Assembly: GCF_002906655.1 (NCBI RefSeq)
Contig: NZ_CP025795.1
Coordinates: 806,001-870,000, forward strand
Direction of reading: 5' to 3'
Length of the DNA: 64,000 nt
Origin: Vibrio hyugaensis
GTDB taxonomy: Bacteria; Pseudomonadota; Gammaproteobacteria; Enterobacterales; Vibrionaceae
The notes below the pieces were generated by a model. The model did not search any database. It worked only from the letters and a program-made list of their open reading frames with translations, and was not told the origin of the DNA. How positions within the stretch are numbered: the first letter of the stretch is position 1; every line of letters starts with the position of its first letter. The position numbers were made by a program, and so were the translations under genes. Shown one piece after another: positions 45,953 to 57,300 of the stretch.

Positions 45953-46708
45953 ATGATTATTATAGATAAATTAACCAAAGCATTTGGTTCCAAAAAAGTC
46001 GTTGAGGAAGTGGATACCCAATTTGAAAAAGGGAAAGTGACATCGATTATTGGTCCGAACGGCGCAGGAAAGAGCACCTTGCTGTCGATTGCGTCGCGAT
46101 TGACCGAGCGAGATGGCGGGAGTGTCATGATCGATTGCAAAGAGATTGCGGAATGGGACACCAAAGAGCTTGCGAAAAAACTCGCGGTGTTGCGCCAAGC
46201 GAACACGATTACGATGCGTTTTACCGTAAAAGAACTGGTCTCGTTTGGACGTTTCCCTTATTCGAAAGGTAACTTATCCAACAATGATCATGCGATTATT
46301 AACCAAGCAATTGACTACTTAGATCTGAAAGAAATTCAAGATAAGTTCTTAGATGAATTGAGTGGTGGTCAAAGGCAGTTGGCGTTCATTGCGATGGTGA
46401 TTGCCCAAGATACGGACTACGTTTTTCTTGATGAGCCATTGAACAACCTTGATATCAAGCATTCGTTGCAGATCATGAAAGTGGTTCAACGTCTTGCCCA
46501 CAATATGAACAAAGCTATGGTGGTGGTGATTCACGATATTAACTTTGCGGCTTGTTATTCTGACGAAATCCTAGCGTTAAAGAAGGGCAAAGTGGTTGCA
46601 AGTGGCAAGGTGGAAGAGGTGATTCAAGCATCTACGCTAGAAGATATTTACGAGACGCCTTTCAACATCATTGAGCTCAATGGTAAGCGTATGTGTACTT
46701 ACCACTAA
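45953..46708 (+). CDS. vctC: Siderophore ABC transporter ATPase (VctC-like)
   Basis: 251 residues. Walker [12 protein letters not shown] near 34, signature LSGGQRQLAFIAMVIAQD near 136, Walker B YVFLDEPLNNLD near 156. A FepC-type ATPase for ferric siderophore import. It starts 2 nt after the previous stop. It is convergent with cueR, 24 nt apart, with no obvious terminator between. Confidence 0.88.
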   Translation: MIIIDKLTKAFGSKKVVEEVDTQFEKGKVTSIIGPNGAGKSTLLSIASRLTERDGGSVMIDCKEIAEWDTKELAKKLAVLRQANTITMRFTVKELVSFGRFPYSKGNLSNNDHAIINQAIDYLDLKEIQDKFLDELSGGQRQLAFIAMVIAQDTDYVFLDEPLNNLDIKHSLQIMKVVQRLAHNMNKAMVVVIHDINFAACYSDEILALKKGKVVASGKVEEVIQASTLEDIYETPFNIIELNGKRMCTYH

Positions 46709-46732
46709 GTCTATTTTGAGGCTTTGGCTAGC

Positions 46733-47119
46733 TTATTTAGTGAGTTCGTCAATGATTGGGCAGTGGCTTTCAGCATCTCCAGGACAAGCAGATACCCAAC
46801 TCTCTAACTGCATTTTAATCTCTAAAAGATGCGCGATCTTTTGTTCTACTTCTTGAAGTTTATCCATCGTACGTGCTTTTACTTCGCTACTTTTACGATG
46901 TGGATTATGCGCTAACTGAACAAACTCTTTGCATTCTTGTAGTGAAAATCCTGCGTTTTTTGCTCTGGACACGAGATTGAGCTCTTGGATGTGTTTGTCA
47001 GAATATTCGCGATAGCCTGAGTCGCTACGAGCTGGCGGGGAGATAATGCCTTTCTCTTCATACATACGGATTGATTTAGAAGAGAGCCCCGTTAAAGTAG
47101 CAACCGCACCAATATTCAT
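46733..47119 (-). CDS. cueR: CueR, copper(I)-responsive MerR-family regulator
   Basis: 128 residues from ATG 47119 (the frame continues upstream, but this start gives MNIGAVATLTGLSSKSIRMY, the standard MerR HTH start). The metal-binding pair CPGDAESHC matches the two Cu(I)/Ag(I) ligand cysteines (C112 and C120) of CueR. It activates copper efflux genes such as copA. No copper gene is adjacent in this window. Confidence 0.92.
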   Translation of the reverse strand: MNIGAVATLTGLSSKSIRMYEEKGIISPPARSDSGYREYSDKHIQELNLVSRAKNAGFSLQECKEFVQLAHNPHRKSSEVKARTMDKLQEVEQKIAHLLEIKMQLESWVSACPGDAESHCPIIDELTK

Positions 47120-47209
47120 AGTTCGCCCCTGTATTTGAGATGTTGTTTTTCGCGAGTATATACCCAAGCGCAATTTATCTAAATGAAATTGCCTCCCAAA
47201 AAACAAAAA

Positions 47210-47236
47210 AGCCCGTAAGTTAGACACTTACGGGCT
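47210..47236 (-). terminator. Intrinsic terminator of the YgjV-like gene
   Basis: AGCCCGTAAGT and ACTTACGGGCT form an 11-bp stem with loop TAGAC. On the minus strand it runs into TTTTTTG, ending the gene at 47253 before cueR. Confidence 0.85.
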
Positions 47237-47252
47237 CTCTCAATTCATTTGA

Positions 47253-47501
47253 CTAGGCTTCTTCAGGCGCTAGGCTTTTTTTTTCCTGCTGCATTTTCGC
47301 TAGGAAGTACACGTTAACACATGCAATAAAACCGTTCGTTAGTACAACTGGCCACGAATCAATCATTAGACCATATGCAGTGAACAGTGCACAGCCGATG
47401 AAGTTTAGGATACGTAGTTTAACGATGTCTTTCATAGTTAGCGAGATCGCAACCATGATTGAAGCCGCGTAGCCCAAAATCTCAACCATATTCATTTCCA
47501 T
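47253..47501 (-). CDS. YgjV-like small inner membrane protein
   Basis: 82 residues with three hydrophobic helices (ILGYAASIMVAISLTM, ILNFIGCALFTAYGLMI, VVLTNGFIACVNVYFL). The pattern SLTMKDIVKLRILNFIGC is typical of YgjV/SemiSWEET-like half-transporters. In vibrios similar proteins are annotated as inner membrane protein YgjV. Substrate unknown. ATG 47495 is a possible alternative start. Confidence 0.7.
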   Translation of the reverse strand: MEMNMVEILGYAASIMVAISLTMKDIVKLRILNFIGCALFTAYGLMIDSWPVVLTNGFIACVNVYFLAKMQQEKKSLAPEEA

Positions 47502-47794
47502 TATTTGACCCTCTTAAATCTGCCGAATTCTCTCGGTACCTATTCTTCTCATCTTGAGATTAATGAGGAAGCTCCATGCCTCGAATGGTCTTGTTTATTT
47601 TGATAAATGAACTATAGCAATGGAAAAATCGTGATGAAAGCCTCAAATCAAGGTTAAGAGAAGGTTAGCGATTACGCAAACGTTTAGGAGTGAAATTATT
47701 GATAATTTTACTTATTGTGTTGATTGATAATAACAATTGAAATGATTGATAAAACAGAGTTGAAGCTGCGCTTTCAATAACATATATTTACGAA

Positions 47795-47809
47795 TGAGAA
47801 TTATTATTA
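47795..47809. promoter_or_regulatory. Candidate Fur box
   Basis: TGAGAAT-T-ATTATTA fits the 7-1-7 Fur pattern (arms match at 5 of 7), 15 nt upstream of the ATG at 47824. Further TGATAAT-like AT-rich sequence lies at 47725-47735. Confidence 0.5.
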
Positions 47810-47823
47810 ATTAAGTTTGTTTT

Positions 47824-48087
47824 ATGCCTGTTGCGATTAGTTTTCTGTTTTCATTTGCTTTGATGATGCGTACCAAACCTCATTCTTGGGGGATTGCGAT
47901 ACATGTTCTAACTCATGTCTTAATGTTGGTTTTGATTCCTGCGGATTACGTAATCCAATACTTGATGGTCATGTTTTTCTCTTCTCCCTTTCTTATTCGG
48001 CTTGCTAAGCAGTCTCCTAGTTATGACATCTTGTTTGCGTTTTTACCGCTATTGATTGGTACCGGCGGGTTAGTGTTAAGTTATTAA
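47824..48087 (+). CDS. Small membrane protein, possibly iron-regulated
   Basis: 87 residues with three hydrophobic helices (VAISFLFSFALMM, HVLTHVLMLVLIPADYVI, ILFAFLPLLIGTGGLVLS) and several histidines. The Fur-like box upstream suggests expression under iron limitation. The ribosome site is weak. No family recognised. Confidence 0.55.
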   Translation: MPVAISFLFSFALMMRTKPHSWGIAIHVLTHVLMLVLIPADYVIQYLMVMFFSSPFLIRLAKQSPSYDILFAFLPLLIGTGGLVLSY

Positions 48088-48288
48088 AATTTTGGCATTA
48101 CCTGTTTTCATCGAGAACGACTAAACTTTCTTAATAAGCTATTATTTTCATATGCTTGGTTTGCTTTTTATGCCGGTTTGGTTGTCACATTGTTGTGACT
48201 GTATGCGTATTTCGTTTCGAGTGGTTAACGAAAGTGCAAAATATGATTGTTTATTGACTCAATAGTTAGTTAAATCAGCGTATGAGAA

Positions 48289-48303
48289 AATGTGAATCAC
48301 ATT
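48289..48303. promoter_or_regulatory. 15-bp palindrome upstream of the adhesin
   Basis: AATGTGA-A-TCACATT is a perfect odd palindrome 73 nt before the adhesin ATG. Its half-site resembles Crp's TGTGA but the spacing is too short for Crp, so another dimeric regulator is more likely. Confidence 0.45.
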
Positions 48304-48328
48304 CCTATAAACTAAAATAATTTATAAA

Positions 48329-48350
48329 GGCTAACGAAGATACGTTAGCC
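48329..48350 (+). promoter_or_regulatory. Hairpin in the adhesin leader
   Basis: GGCTAACG (48329-48336) and CGTTAGCC (48343-48350) form a perfect 8-bp stem ending 25 nt before the ATG. There is no T-run; it may stabilise the message or affect translation. Confidence 0.5.
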
Positions 48351-48375
48351 ATATTGACCATAGAACGGGGGTCAA

Positions 48376-51300
48376 ATGAGTACACAAACTGTGCCACAGG
48401 AAGTAGTTGTAGATGCTGTCAAAGGGGATGTTTACGCTTTAGACCTAGAGGGGAAGGTCAGAGTGATTAATGTCGGAGATGTATTGGTTTCCGGTGATGT
48501 GGTCATCACTGAGAATGGCTCAGAGATTGAAGTAATTGCTGAAGGTTCCCTCTTCCTTGTTGCTGAAAATTGTGTCGCTTGTATTCCTGCGCCGTCTTTG
48601 GAATCAGCGCAAACCGACGCCATTGTGCAAGCTCCAATTTACGGGCAGATTAATGTCGATCCAGCCGCAGCAGAGAATGCTGAGTTTGGGGCAGAAGACG
48701 TTGCTGCGATTCAGCAGGCCATTTTAGACGGTGCCGACCCAACAGCCATCCTAGAGGCAACTGCCGCAGGTCCCGGTGGGGGCGGTGGTTCTGGTTCTGC
48801 TAATGCAGGCTTTGTTACAGTTGAGTACAACAACCCAGAAGTTCTAGCCTCAACGTTTTTTGAAACCTCTGCGCCAATCGGTGATTCACAGGATGATGAA
48901 GACTTAGATGGACTTGATATTACAATTTTTGCTGATGGTGGTCAGTCCCTTTCTTCACAGGTCACTGAGGGTTCTATTTCCCAGTCTAGTTACCCACAAA
49001 CCATTTCAGCGAGTGTTCTTGTAGAAGCTGGTGACCTTCCACTTGATACGACTTCTTTTGTCCCAGAAACGACGTCGCTCGAATCTTTACTGTTAGAGTT
49101 AAACTCTGATCTTACTTCGGGTGGCGAAGCGGTTAGCTTTGTTTATGACGAACAGCAGAATGCGATCATCGGTACACAAGAAGGTAATGAAGTCCTACGC
49201 ATCGAGATTGAAGCGACCTCGCTAGGCCGCGATTTAGAGTTAGAGGTCGTTACCACGATCAGCCAGGGCATTGACCATGTCGCGTCTGTTGCTGATGGCC
49301 AAGTATCGATCGTCGGTGATCAAATCAATATCGCTTTTGATATTACAGGCGCAGATATTGGTAGTAACAGCATTCAAGCGCCTATCGACTTTACGACAAC
49401 CGTTATTGATGGCGATGATCCTGCGCCGCAAAACGTTACTTTCGAAAACGTTGAATCCTCTTCTACCCCGATTACTGGCACCTTTGTTGATATTGGCAGT
49501 GATCAATTGGCAACGGTCACATTTAATCAAGAAGGACTTAGTCAATTTGATGGCCTATTGAGTGATAATCAGGCCACAGAAGCGGTACTCTCTGAAGACG
49601 GCAGTACTATCACCCTGTCCATTGCGGGCTCTAATGAAACCGTCTTAACCATCAGTCTGAATACTGATGGTACCTACCAATTTGAGCAATTTAAGCCGTT
49701 AGAACAAACAAACGGTGAAGATACGATTGAGCTCTCTTTGCCAACCACAATCGTCGATTTCGACCAAGATACGGCAAGCAACACCTTTACGATGACCATC
49801 CTTGACGGCGATAATCCAGTGATTGAAAACGTGACGGGATTGTCTTTAGACGAGGCGGGTGTTGACCAAGGTTCACAGGAAGGCGCGGTAGTAACAAGTG
49901 GCACTGGGTCGATCACGACAGCGGTCGGTAGTGATATCATTGATCACTATGAGTTGGAACCTACAGAGTTTAATGTTGGTGGAGAACTTCAGTCTCAGGG
50001 GCAGGTTGTCCAACTGGAACTTGCGTCCGAGAGTAACGGCGTGCGTACTTACGAAGGCTTCATCGAGCTGGATGGTGTGCGTGTCACAGTATTTGATGTG
50101 GCGATTGATGCCCCTGCATTGGGCGAATACCAATTCAACTTGTATGAACAACTCGACCATACGGGTGCTAACGATGACTCTCTCACTTTCTCATTGCCAG
50201 TTTACGCGGTTGATGCGGATGGTGACCGCTCCTCGATTACCGAAGGTTCGAACGCACCAGAAGCGGCGCAAATTGTCATTCAAGTTCAAGATGACGTTCC
50301 TACGATTGATGGCGTTGATGCGCTAGCCGTCGATGAAGATGATTTATCAAGCATCGGCTCCGATCAAAGTGACTCTGTGCTCGCGCAAGGTAGTTTCACG
50401 ACTACTCAGGGCTCAGACCGTGTTGTAAGTTATCAATTAGAGAGCGGCACTGATCCACTCAATGGGTTGGAATCACAGGGTCGATCTATCTCTCTGACGG
50501 AAACAGTCAACTCAGACGGTAGCTTTACCTATTCTGCAACGGCAGAAGGTGAAGCGATCTTTACCTTGCAAGTGAACCCTGATGGTTCTTATTCATTTAC
50601 CCTTGAAGGTCCAATCGATCATGCTGTGGGTAGCGATAGCCTAACTCTGGACTTCACTATTGTTGCAACGGACTTTGACGGTGACACCAGTTCACTTGTT
50701 CTACCGATTACCATTGCTGATGATGTGCCAACCATTAACGACGTTGTTGCTCTTACCGTCGATGAAGATGACTTAAGTTCGGTTGGCTCCGACCAATCAC
50801 AGCCGGCGCTGGTTGAAGGCCAGTTCACGACAACTCAGGGCTCTGATGGCGTTGTACAGTATCAGTTGGATGTAAACGCAGATCCTTTGAATGGTCTGCA
50901 ATCTCAAGGTCAAACCGTTTCCATTGCCGAAACGCAAAATGCAGACGGTAGCTACACCTACAGCGCAACGGCAAATGGCAGCGCAGTCTTCACATTGATT
51001 TTGAATACTGACGGCTCGTACAGTTTTGAGCTGCAAGGTCCAATCGACCATGCGGCAGATAGCGACAGCTTAACCTTTGATTTTAGTGTTATTGCTACAG
51101 ATTTCGATGGTGACACAAGCCAAATCGTACTGCCGGTCACCATTGTGGATGATAAGCCAACCATTACTGACGTCGACGCTATTACCGTTGATGAAGATGA
51201 CTTAGCGTCGATTGGCTCAGACCAAACTGATCCAGTTTCAATTGACGGTAACTTCACTACCACCCAAGGCTCTGACCGTGTGGTGAGCTACCAGCTAGAT

Positions 51301-54300
51301 GCTTCTGCAACACCAGTTGATGGCCTTACCTCTCAAGGTGTAGCTGTAACGCTAACTGAGACAGCAAATGGCGACGGCAGCTTTACTTATGAAGCAACGG
51401 CAGGCACTGAAGCGGTCTTTACGCTGACAGTGAATACTGATGGGTCTTACAACTTTACGCTTGAAGGGCAAATTGACCACGCAGCAGATAGCGATGAGCT
51501 AACGCTGAACTTCCCAATCATCGCGACGGACTTTGATGGCGACACCACAAACGCAACGATCCCAGTCACGATTGTTGATGATAAGCCAATTATTACTGAC
51601 GTTGATGCAATTACGGTTGATGAAGATGATCTAGCGTCAATTGGTTCAGACCAAAGCAATCCTATTTCTATTGATGGCAGTTTCACCACCACGCAAGGCT
51701 CAGACCGAGTGGTGAGCTACCAACTCGATGCTTCATCAACACCAGTTGACGGTTTAACGTCGCAAGGTGTAGCGGTCACGCTGACTGAAACTGCAAACGG
51801 TGATGGTAGTTTCACTTACGAAGCAACAGCTGGGGCTGAAGCGGTCTTTACGTTGACAGTGAGTACTGATGGCTCTTACAACTTCACGCTAGAAGGGCCA
51901 ATTGATCACGCGGTTGATAGTGACAAGTTGACACTGAACTTCCCAATTATCGCGACAGACTTTGATGGCGACACCGTCACTGAAACCATTCCAGTCACGA
52001 TTGTTGATGATGTACCGACCATCACAGCGGTGGATGCGTTGAGTGTCGATGAAGATGACCTTAGCGGTGTGGGTTCTGACCCAGGCGGCGATCTGTTCGT
52101 TGAAGGCGCGTTTACCACCACTCAAGGCTCTGACCGAGTGGTGAGCTATCAACTGGATTCAACGGCTGATCCTGTTGCGGGGCTGACGTCTCAGGGTGAG
52201 GCGATTACCTTGGTGGAAACCGCTAATGGTGACGGTAGCTTTACCTATGTTGCGACCGCTGACGGCAATCCTGTTTTCACGTTAAATGTAGCAACAGATG
52301 GCACGTACGATTTTACGCTGCAAGGCCCGATTGACCATGCAGCCAACAGCGACAGCCTGACGATTGATTTCGTAATTATTGCCACCGATTTTGATGGTGA
52401 TACGACCACGGCGACCATTCCAGTTACGATCACGGATGATGCGCCAATCATTGATAATGTCGTGCCTCTGGCTGTGGATGAAGATGATTTATCAGGTATT
52501 GGCTCAGACCAAAGCGATGCAGTGTTTGTTGAAGGCGCATTCACGACCACCCAAGGTTCAGACCGTGTGGTGAGCTACCAACTTGATTCAACGGCTGATC
52601 CTGTTTCGGGTTTAACCTCGCAAGGTGAGCCAGTTACTTTGGTAGAGACTGCGAATGCCGATGGTAGCTTCACTTACGTTGCTACTGCTGATGGCAACCC
52701 TGTTTTCACCATGAATGTGAATCCAGACGGCACATACAACTTCCGTTTGGAAGGGCCGATTGATCATGCTTTGAATAGCGATGAGTTAGTACTGAACTTC
52801 CCAATCATTGCAACAGACTTTGACGGCGATACGACTACCGCGACCATTCCAGTCACTATTACTGATGACGTTCCAACCATCGATAACGTTGTTCCACTTA
52901 CGGTGGATGAAGATGATCTCGCCACAATTGGCTCTGACCAAAACGATGATGCGTTTATGTCGGGTTCTTTCTCTACTACAGAAGGTTCAGACAGCGTTGT
53001 TAAATACCAGCTTGATGCAACGGCAGATCCAGTTGCAGGGTTGACCTCTCATGGTGAGCCTGTCGTGCTTGCTGAAACTGCTAACGGCGACGGCAGTTTT
53101 ACTTACACAGCCACAGCAGATGGCAATGCCGTATTTGAATTGGTTGTTAAGCCAGACGGCAGCTACACCTTTACTCTGCAAGGCCCACTAGACCATGCAG
53201 TGAATAGCGACAGCCTGCAAATCGACTTCCCGATTATCGCAACAGATTTTGATGGCGATACGTCGGCAGAAACATTGCCTGTCACTATCGTTGACGATAA
53301 ACCAACGATCACTGACGTAGATGCCATCCGTGTGGATGAAGATGACTTAGCGACGATTGGCTCTGACGGCTCAGATCTAATTTCAATCGATGGCAACTTC
53401 ACCACGACACAAGGCTCTGACGGGGTAGTGAGTTACCAATTGGATACTGCTGCAACGCCAGTTGATGGCCTGACATCGCAAGGTGTAGCCGTGACGCTGA
53501 CTGAAACCGCAAATGGTGATGGCAGCTACACTTACGAAGCGACAGCAGGAACGGAAGCCGTCTTTACACTGACAGTAAACACTGATGGCTCGTACAACTT
53601 CACCCTGCAAGGTCCAATTGACCACGCAGTAAATAGCGATGAATTGACGCTGAACTTCCCAATCATTGCGACGGACTTTGATGGTGACACCACCACAGAA
53701 ACGATCCCGGTCACTATTGTCGATGATGTACCAACAATCACGGATGTTGACGCAATTACGGTTGATGAAGATGACTTAGCGTCGATTGGCTCAGACCAAA
53801 CTGACCCAATTTCAATCGACGGCAACTTCAACACCACGCAAGGCTCTGACCGAGTGGTGAGTTATCAGCTTGACGCTTTTGCAACACCAGTGGATGGCCT
53901 GACCTCACAAGGCGTGGCGGTGACGCTAACAGAGACAGCAAACGTCGACGGCAGCTTTACTTACGAAGCAACGGCCGGCACTGAAGCGGTCTTTACGCTG
54001 ACGGTGAACACTGATGGCTCTTATAACTTCAAGCTTGAAGGTCCAATCGACCATGCCGTGGATAGCGATGAGCTAACGCTGAACTTCCCAATTATCGCGA
54101 CGGATTTTGATGGCGACACCACAAACGCCACTATCCCTGTCACCATCGTGGATGATAAGCCAGTTATTACTGACGTTGATGCAATTACGGTTGATGAAGA
54201 TGATCTAGCATCAATCGGTTCAGACCAAAGCAACTCGATTTCTATTGATGGTAACTTCACCACCACGCAAGGCTCTGACCGAGTGGTGAGTTACCAGTTA

Positions 54301-57300
54301 GATGCCTCTGCAACACCCGTTGATGGTTTAACATCACAAGGTGTGGCTGTTACGTTGACTGAAACTGTAAACGGTGATGGTAGCTTTACTTACCAAGCAA
54401 CAGCAGGTGGCAATACAGTATTTACATTAACTGTGGATACCGATGGCTCGTATAACTTCACGCTGGAAGGTCCAATTGACCACGCAGTAGGTAGCGATGA
54501 GCTAACGCTGAATTTCCCAATTGTGGCAACAGACTTTGATGGTGACACAGTCACTGAAACCATTCCAGTCACCATTGTTGATGACGTACCGACCATTACA
54601 GCGGTTGATGCGTTGAGTGTGGATGAAGATGACCTTAGCGGTGTGGGTTCTGACCCAGGCGGCGATCTGTTTGTTGAAGGAGCATTTACCACCACCCAAG
54701 GCTCTGACCGAGTGGTGAGCTACCAACTTGACTCAACAGCCGACCCTGTAGCGGGGCTGACGTCTCAAGGTGAGGCGATTACCTTGGTGGAAACTGTTAA
54801 TGGTGACGGCAGCTTTACCTATGTCGCGACCGCAGATGGCAATCTTATCTTTACGTTAAATGTAGCGACGGATGGTACGTACGACTTTACGCTGCAAGGT
54901 CCGATTGACCACGCCACAAACAGCGACAGTCTGACGATTAATTTCCCGATTATTGCCACAGATTTTGATGGTGATACGACGACGGCAACCATTCCGGTTA
55001 CCATTACAGATGATGCACCAATCATCGATAACGTCGTGCCGTTATCTGTGGATGAAGACGATCTTGCGACTATCGGCTCAGATCAAAATGATTCGGTTTA
55101 TGTCGAGGGTGCATTTACGACGACGCAAGGCTCTGACCGTGTCGTCAGTTACCAGATTGATGCAACTTCCGACCCTGTTGCGGGCTTAACCTCGCAAGGC
55201 GAGGCGGTCGTATTGGTTGAAACCGCAAATGCAGACGGCAGCTTTACTTACGTTGCTACTGCGGATGGCAATCCTGTCTTCACCATGAATGTGAATGCGG
55301 ATGGTACGTACAACTTCCGTTTGGAAGGGCCTGTTGACCACGCCTTAAACAGTGATGAGCTAGTACTTAACTTCCCAATCATTGCAAAGGACTTTGATGG
55401 CGATACGACCACAGCGACCATTCCTGTCACCATCACTGATGATGTTCCAAGTATCGATACTGTTGTTCCATTGACGGTAGACGAGGATGATCTCGCCACA
55501 ATTGGTTCGGTTCAAAATGACGATGCGTTTATGTCTGGTTCGTTTAGCACGACAGAAGGTTCAGACAGCGTTGTTAAATACCAACTTGATGCGACTGCGG
55601 ATCCGGTTAGCGGGCTAACATCACACGGTGAATCCGTTGTTCTTGTTGAGACTGCAAATGCTGATGGCAGTTATACGTACACCGCAACAGCCAATGGCAA
55701 CCCAGTGTTTGAGTTGGTGGTGAAACCAGATGGTAACTACACCTTCACGTTGCAAGGGCCGATTGATCATGCGGCCAGCAGCGATAGCCTACAAATTGAT
55801 TTCCCGATTATCGCGACCGACTTTGATGGCGATACCTCGTCGAAGACGTTGCCAGTCACAATTGTAGACGACAAACCGACCATCACAGATGTCGATGTGA
55901 TCCGTGTTGATGAAGACGATCTAGCGACCATTGGCTCTGATGGCTCTGATGGCTCTGATGGCTCTGATGGCTCTGATCCAATTTCCATTGATGGCAATTT
56001 CACCACGACGCAAGGCTCTGACGGTGTAGTGAGCTACCAGTTGGATGCTTCTGCAACGCCAGTTGATGGCCTGACATCGCAGGGTGTAGCCGTGACGCTG
56101 ACTGAAACCGCAAATGGTGATGGCAGCTACACTTACGAAGCGACAGCAGGAACGGAAGCCGTCTTTACACTGACAGTAAACACTGATGGCTCGTACAACT
56201 TCACCCTGCAAGGTCCAATTGACCACGCAGTAAACAGCGATGAATTGACGCTGAACTTCCCAATCATTGCGACGGACTTTGATGGTGACACCACCACAGA
56301 AACGATCCCGGTCACTATTGTCGATGATGTACCAACAATCACGAATGTTGATGCGCTTACTCTTGATGAAGATGATTTAAATACCATTGGGTCTGACCAA
56401 AGTGATGATGCCTTTATGTCCGGCGTATTCACCACAACGCAAGGTTCAGATTCGGTCGTTAAATACCAGCTTGATGCTACAGCCGATCCTGTTTCTGGAT
56501 TAACGTCTCAAGGTGACGCTGTCACTATGTCGGAGGTGTTAAACCTAGACGGCAGTTACACTTACACGGCAACCGCAAATGGCAGCCCTGTATTTGAACT
56601 GGTGGTGAAGGCTGACGGTAATTACACCTTCACGTTACAAGGACCAATTGACCACCCTCTAAACAGTGATAGCTTGCAGATTGACTTCCCAATCATTGCA
56701 ACGGATTTTGATGGTGATACATCCGCCGAAACCATTCCGGTCACGATTATCGATGATAAGCCAACACTCGGAGGCATCGAAGCGACAAGTGTGCAGACGG
56801 TCGATGAAGACGATATACCTGCAGTTGGCTCAGATGGTACGCAATCTAACAGCATTGCTGGTAACTTCATCGCAACGGATGGGTCTGATGGCATCGTTGA
56901 ATACGAGGTGTCTGACTTAAGTGCGCCAGTCCAAGGTTTGACCTCTGGTGGCCAAACGCTTGTTCTGGTTGAAGTGTCAAACGCGGGTGGTGTTTCAGTT
57001 TATGAAGCGCGAACTGATGGTACGAATACTCCTGTTTTCCGAGTGACGCTCGATGCATCGGATGACAGTTATGAGTTCGACTTGCTTGCACCGCTCGATC
57101 ATGCTGATGGACAAAATGAACTGGTCATCAATTTACCGATCAACGCGACCGATTTTGACGGAGACGTATCGAACAACATCACCTTACCAATTACGGTTGT
57201 GGATGATGTTCCGACTATCGACGGTTTGGCAACGGGCAGTGAACAAACGGTTGATGAAGATGATCTTCCTGCTGGTACCGATGCCGCAAGCCCAGAAGAT

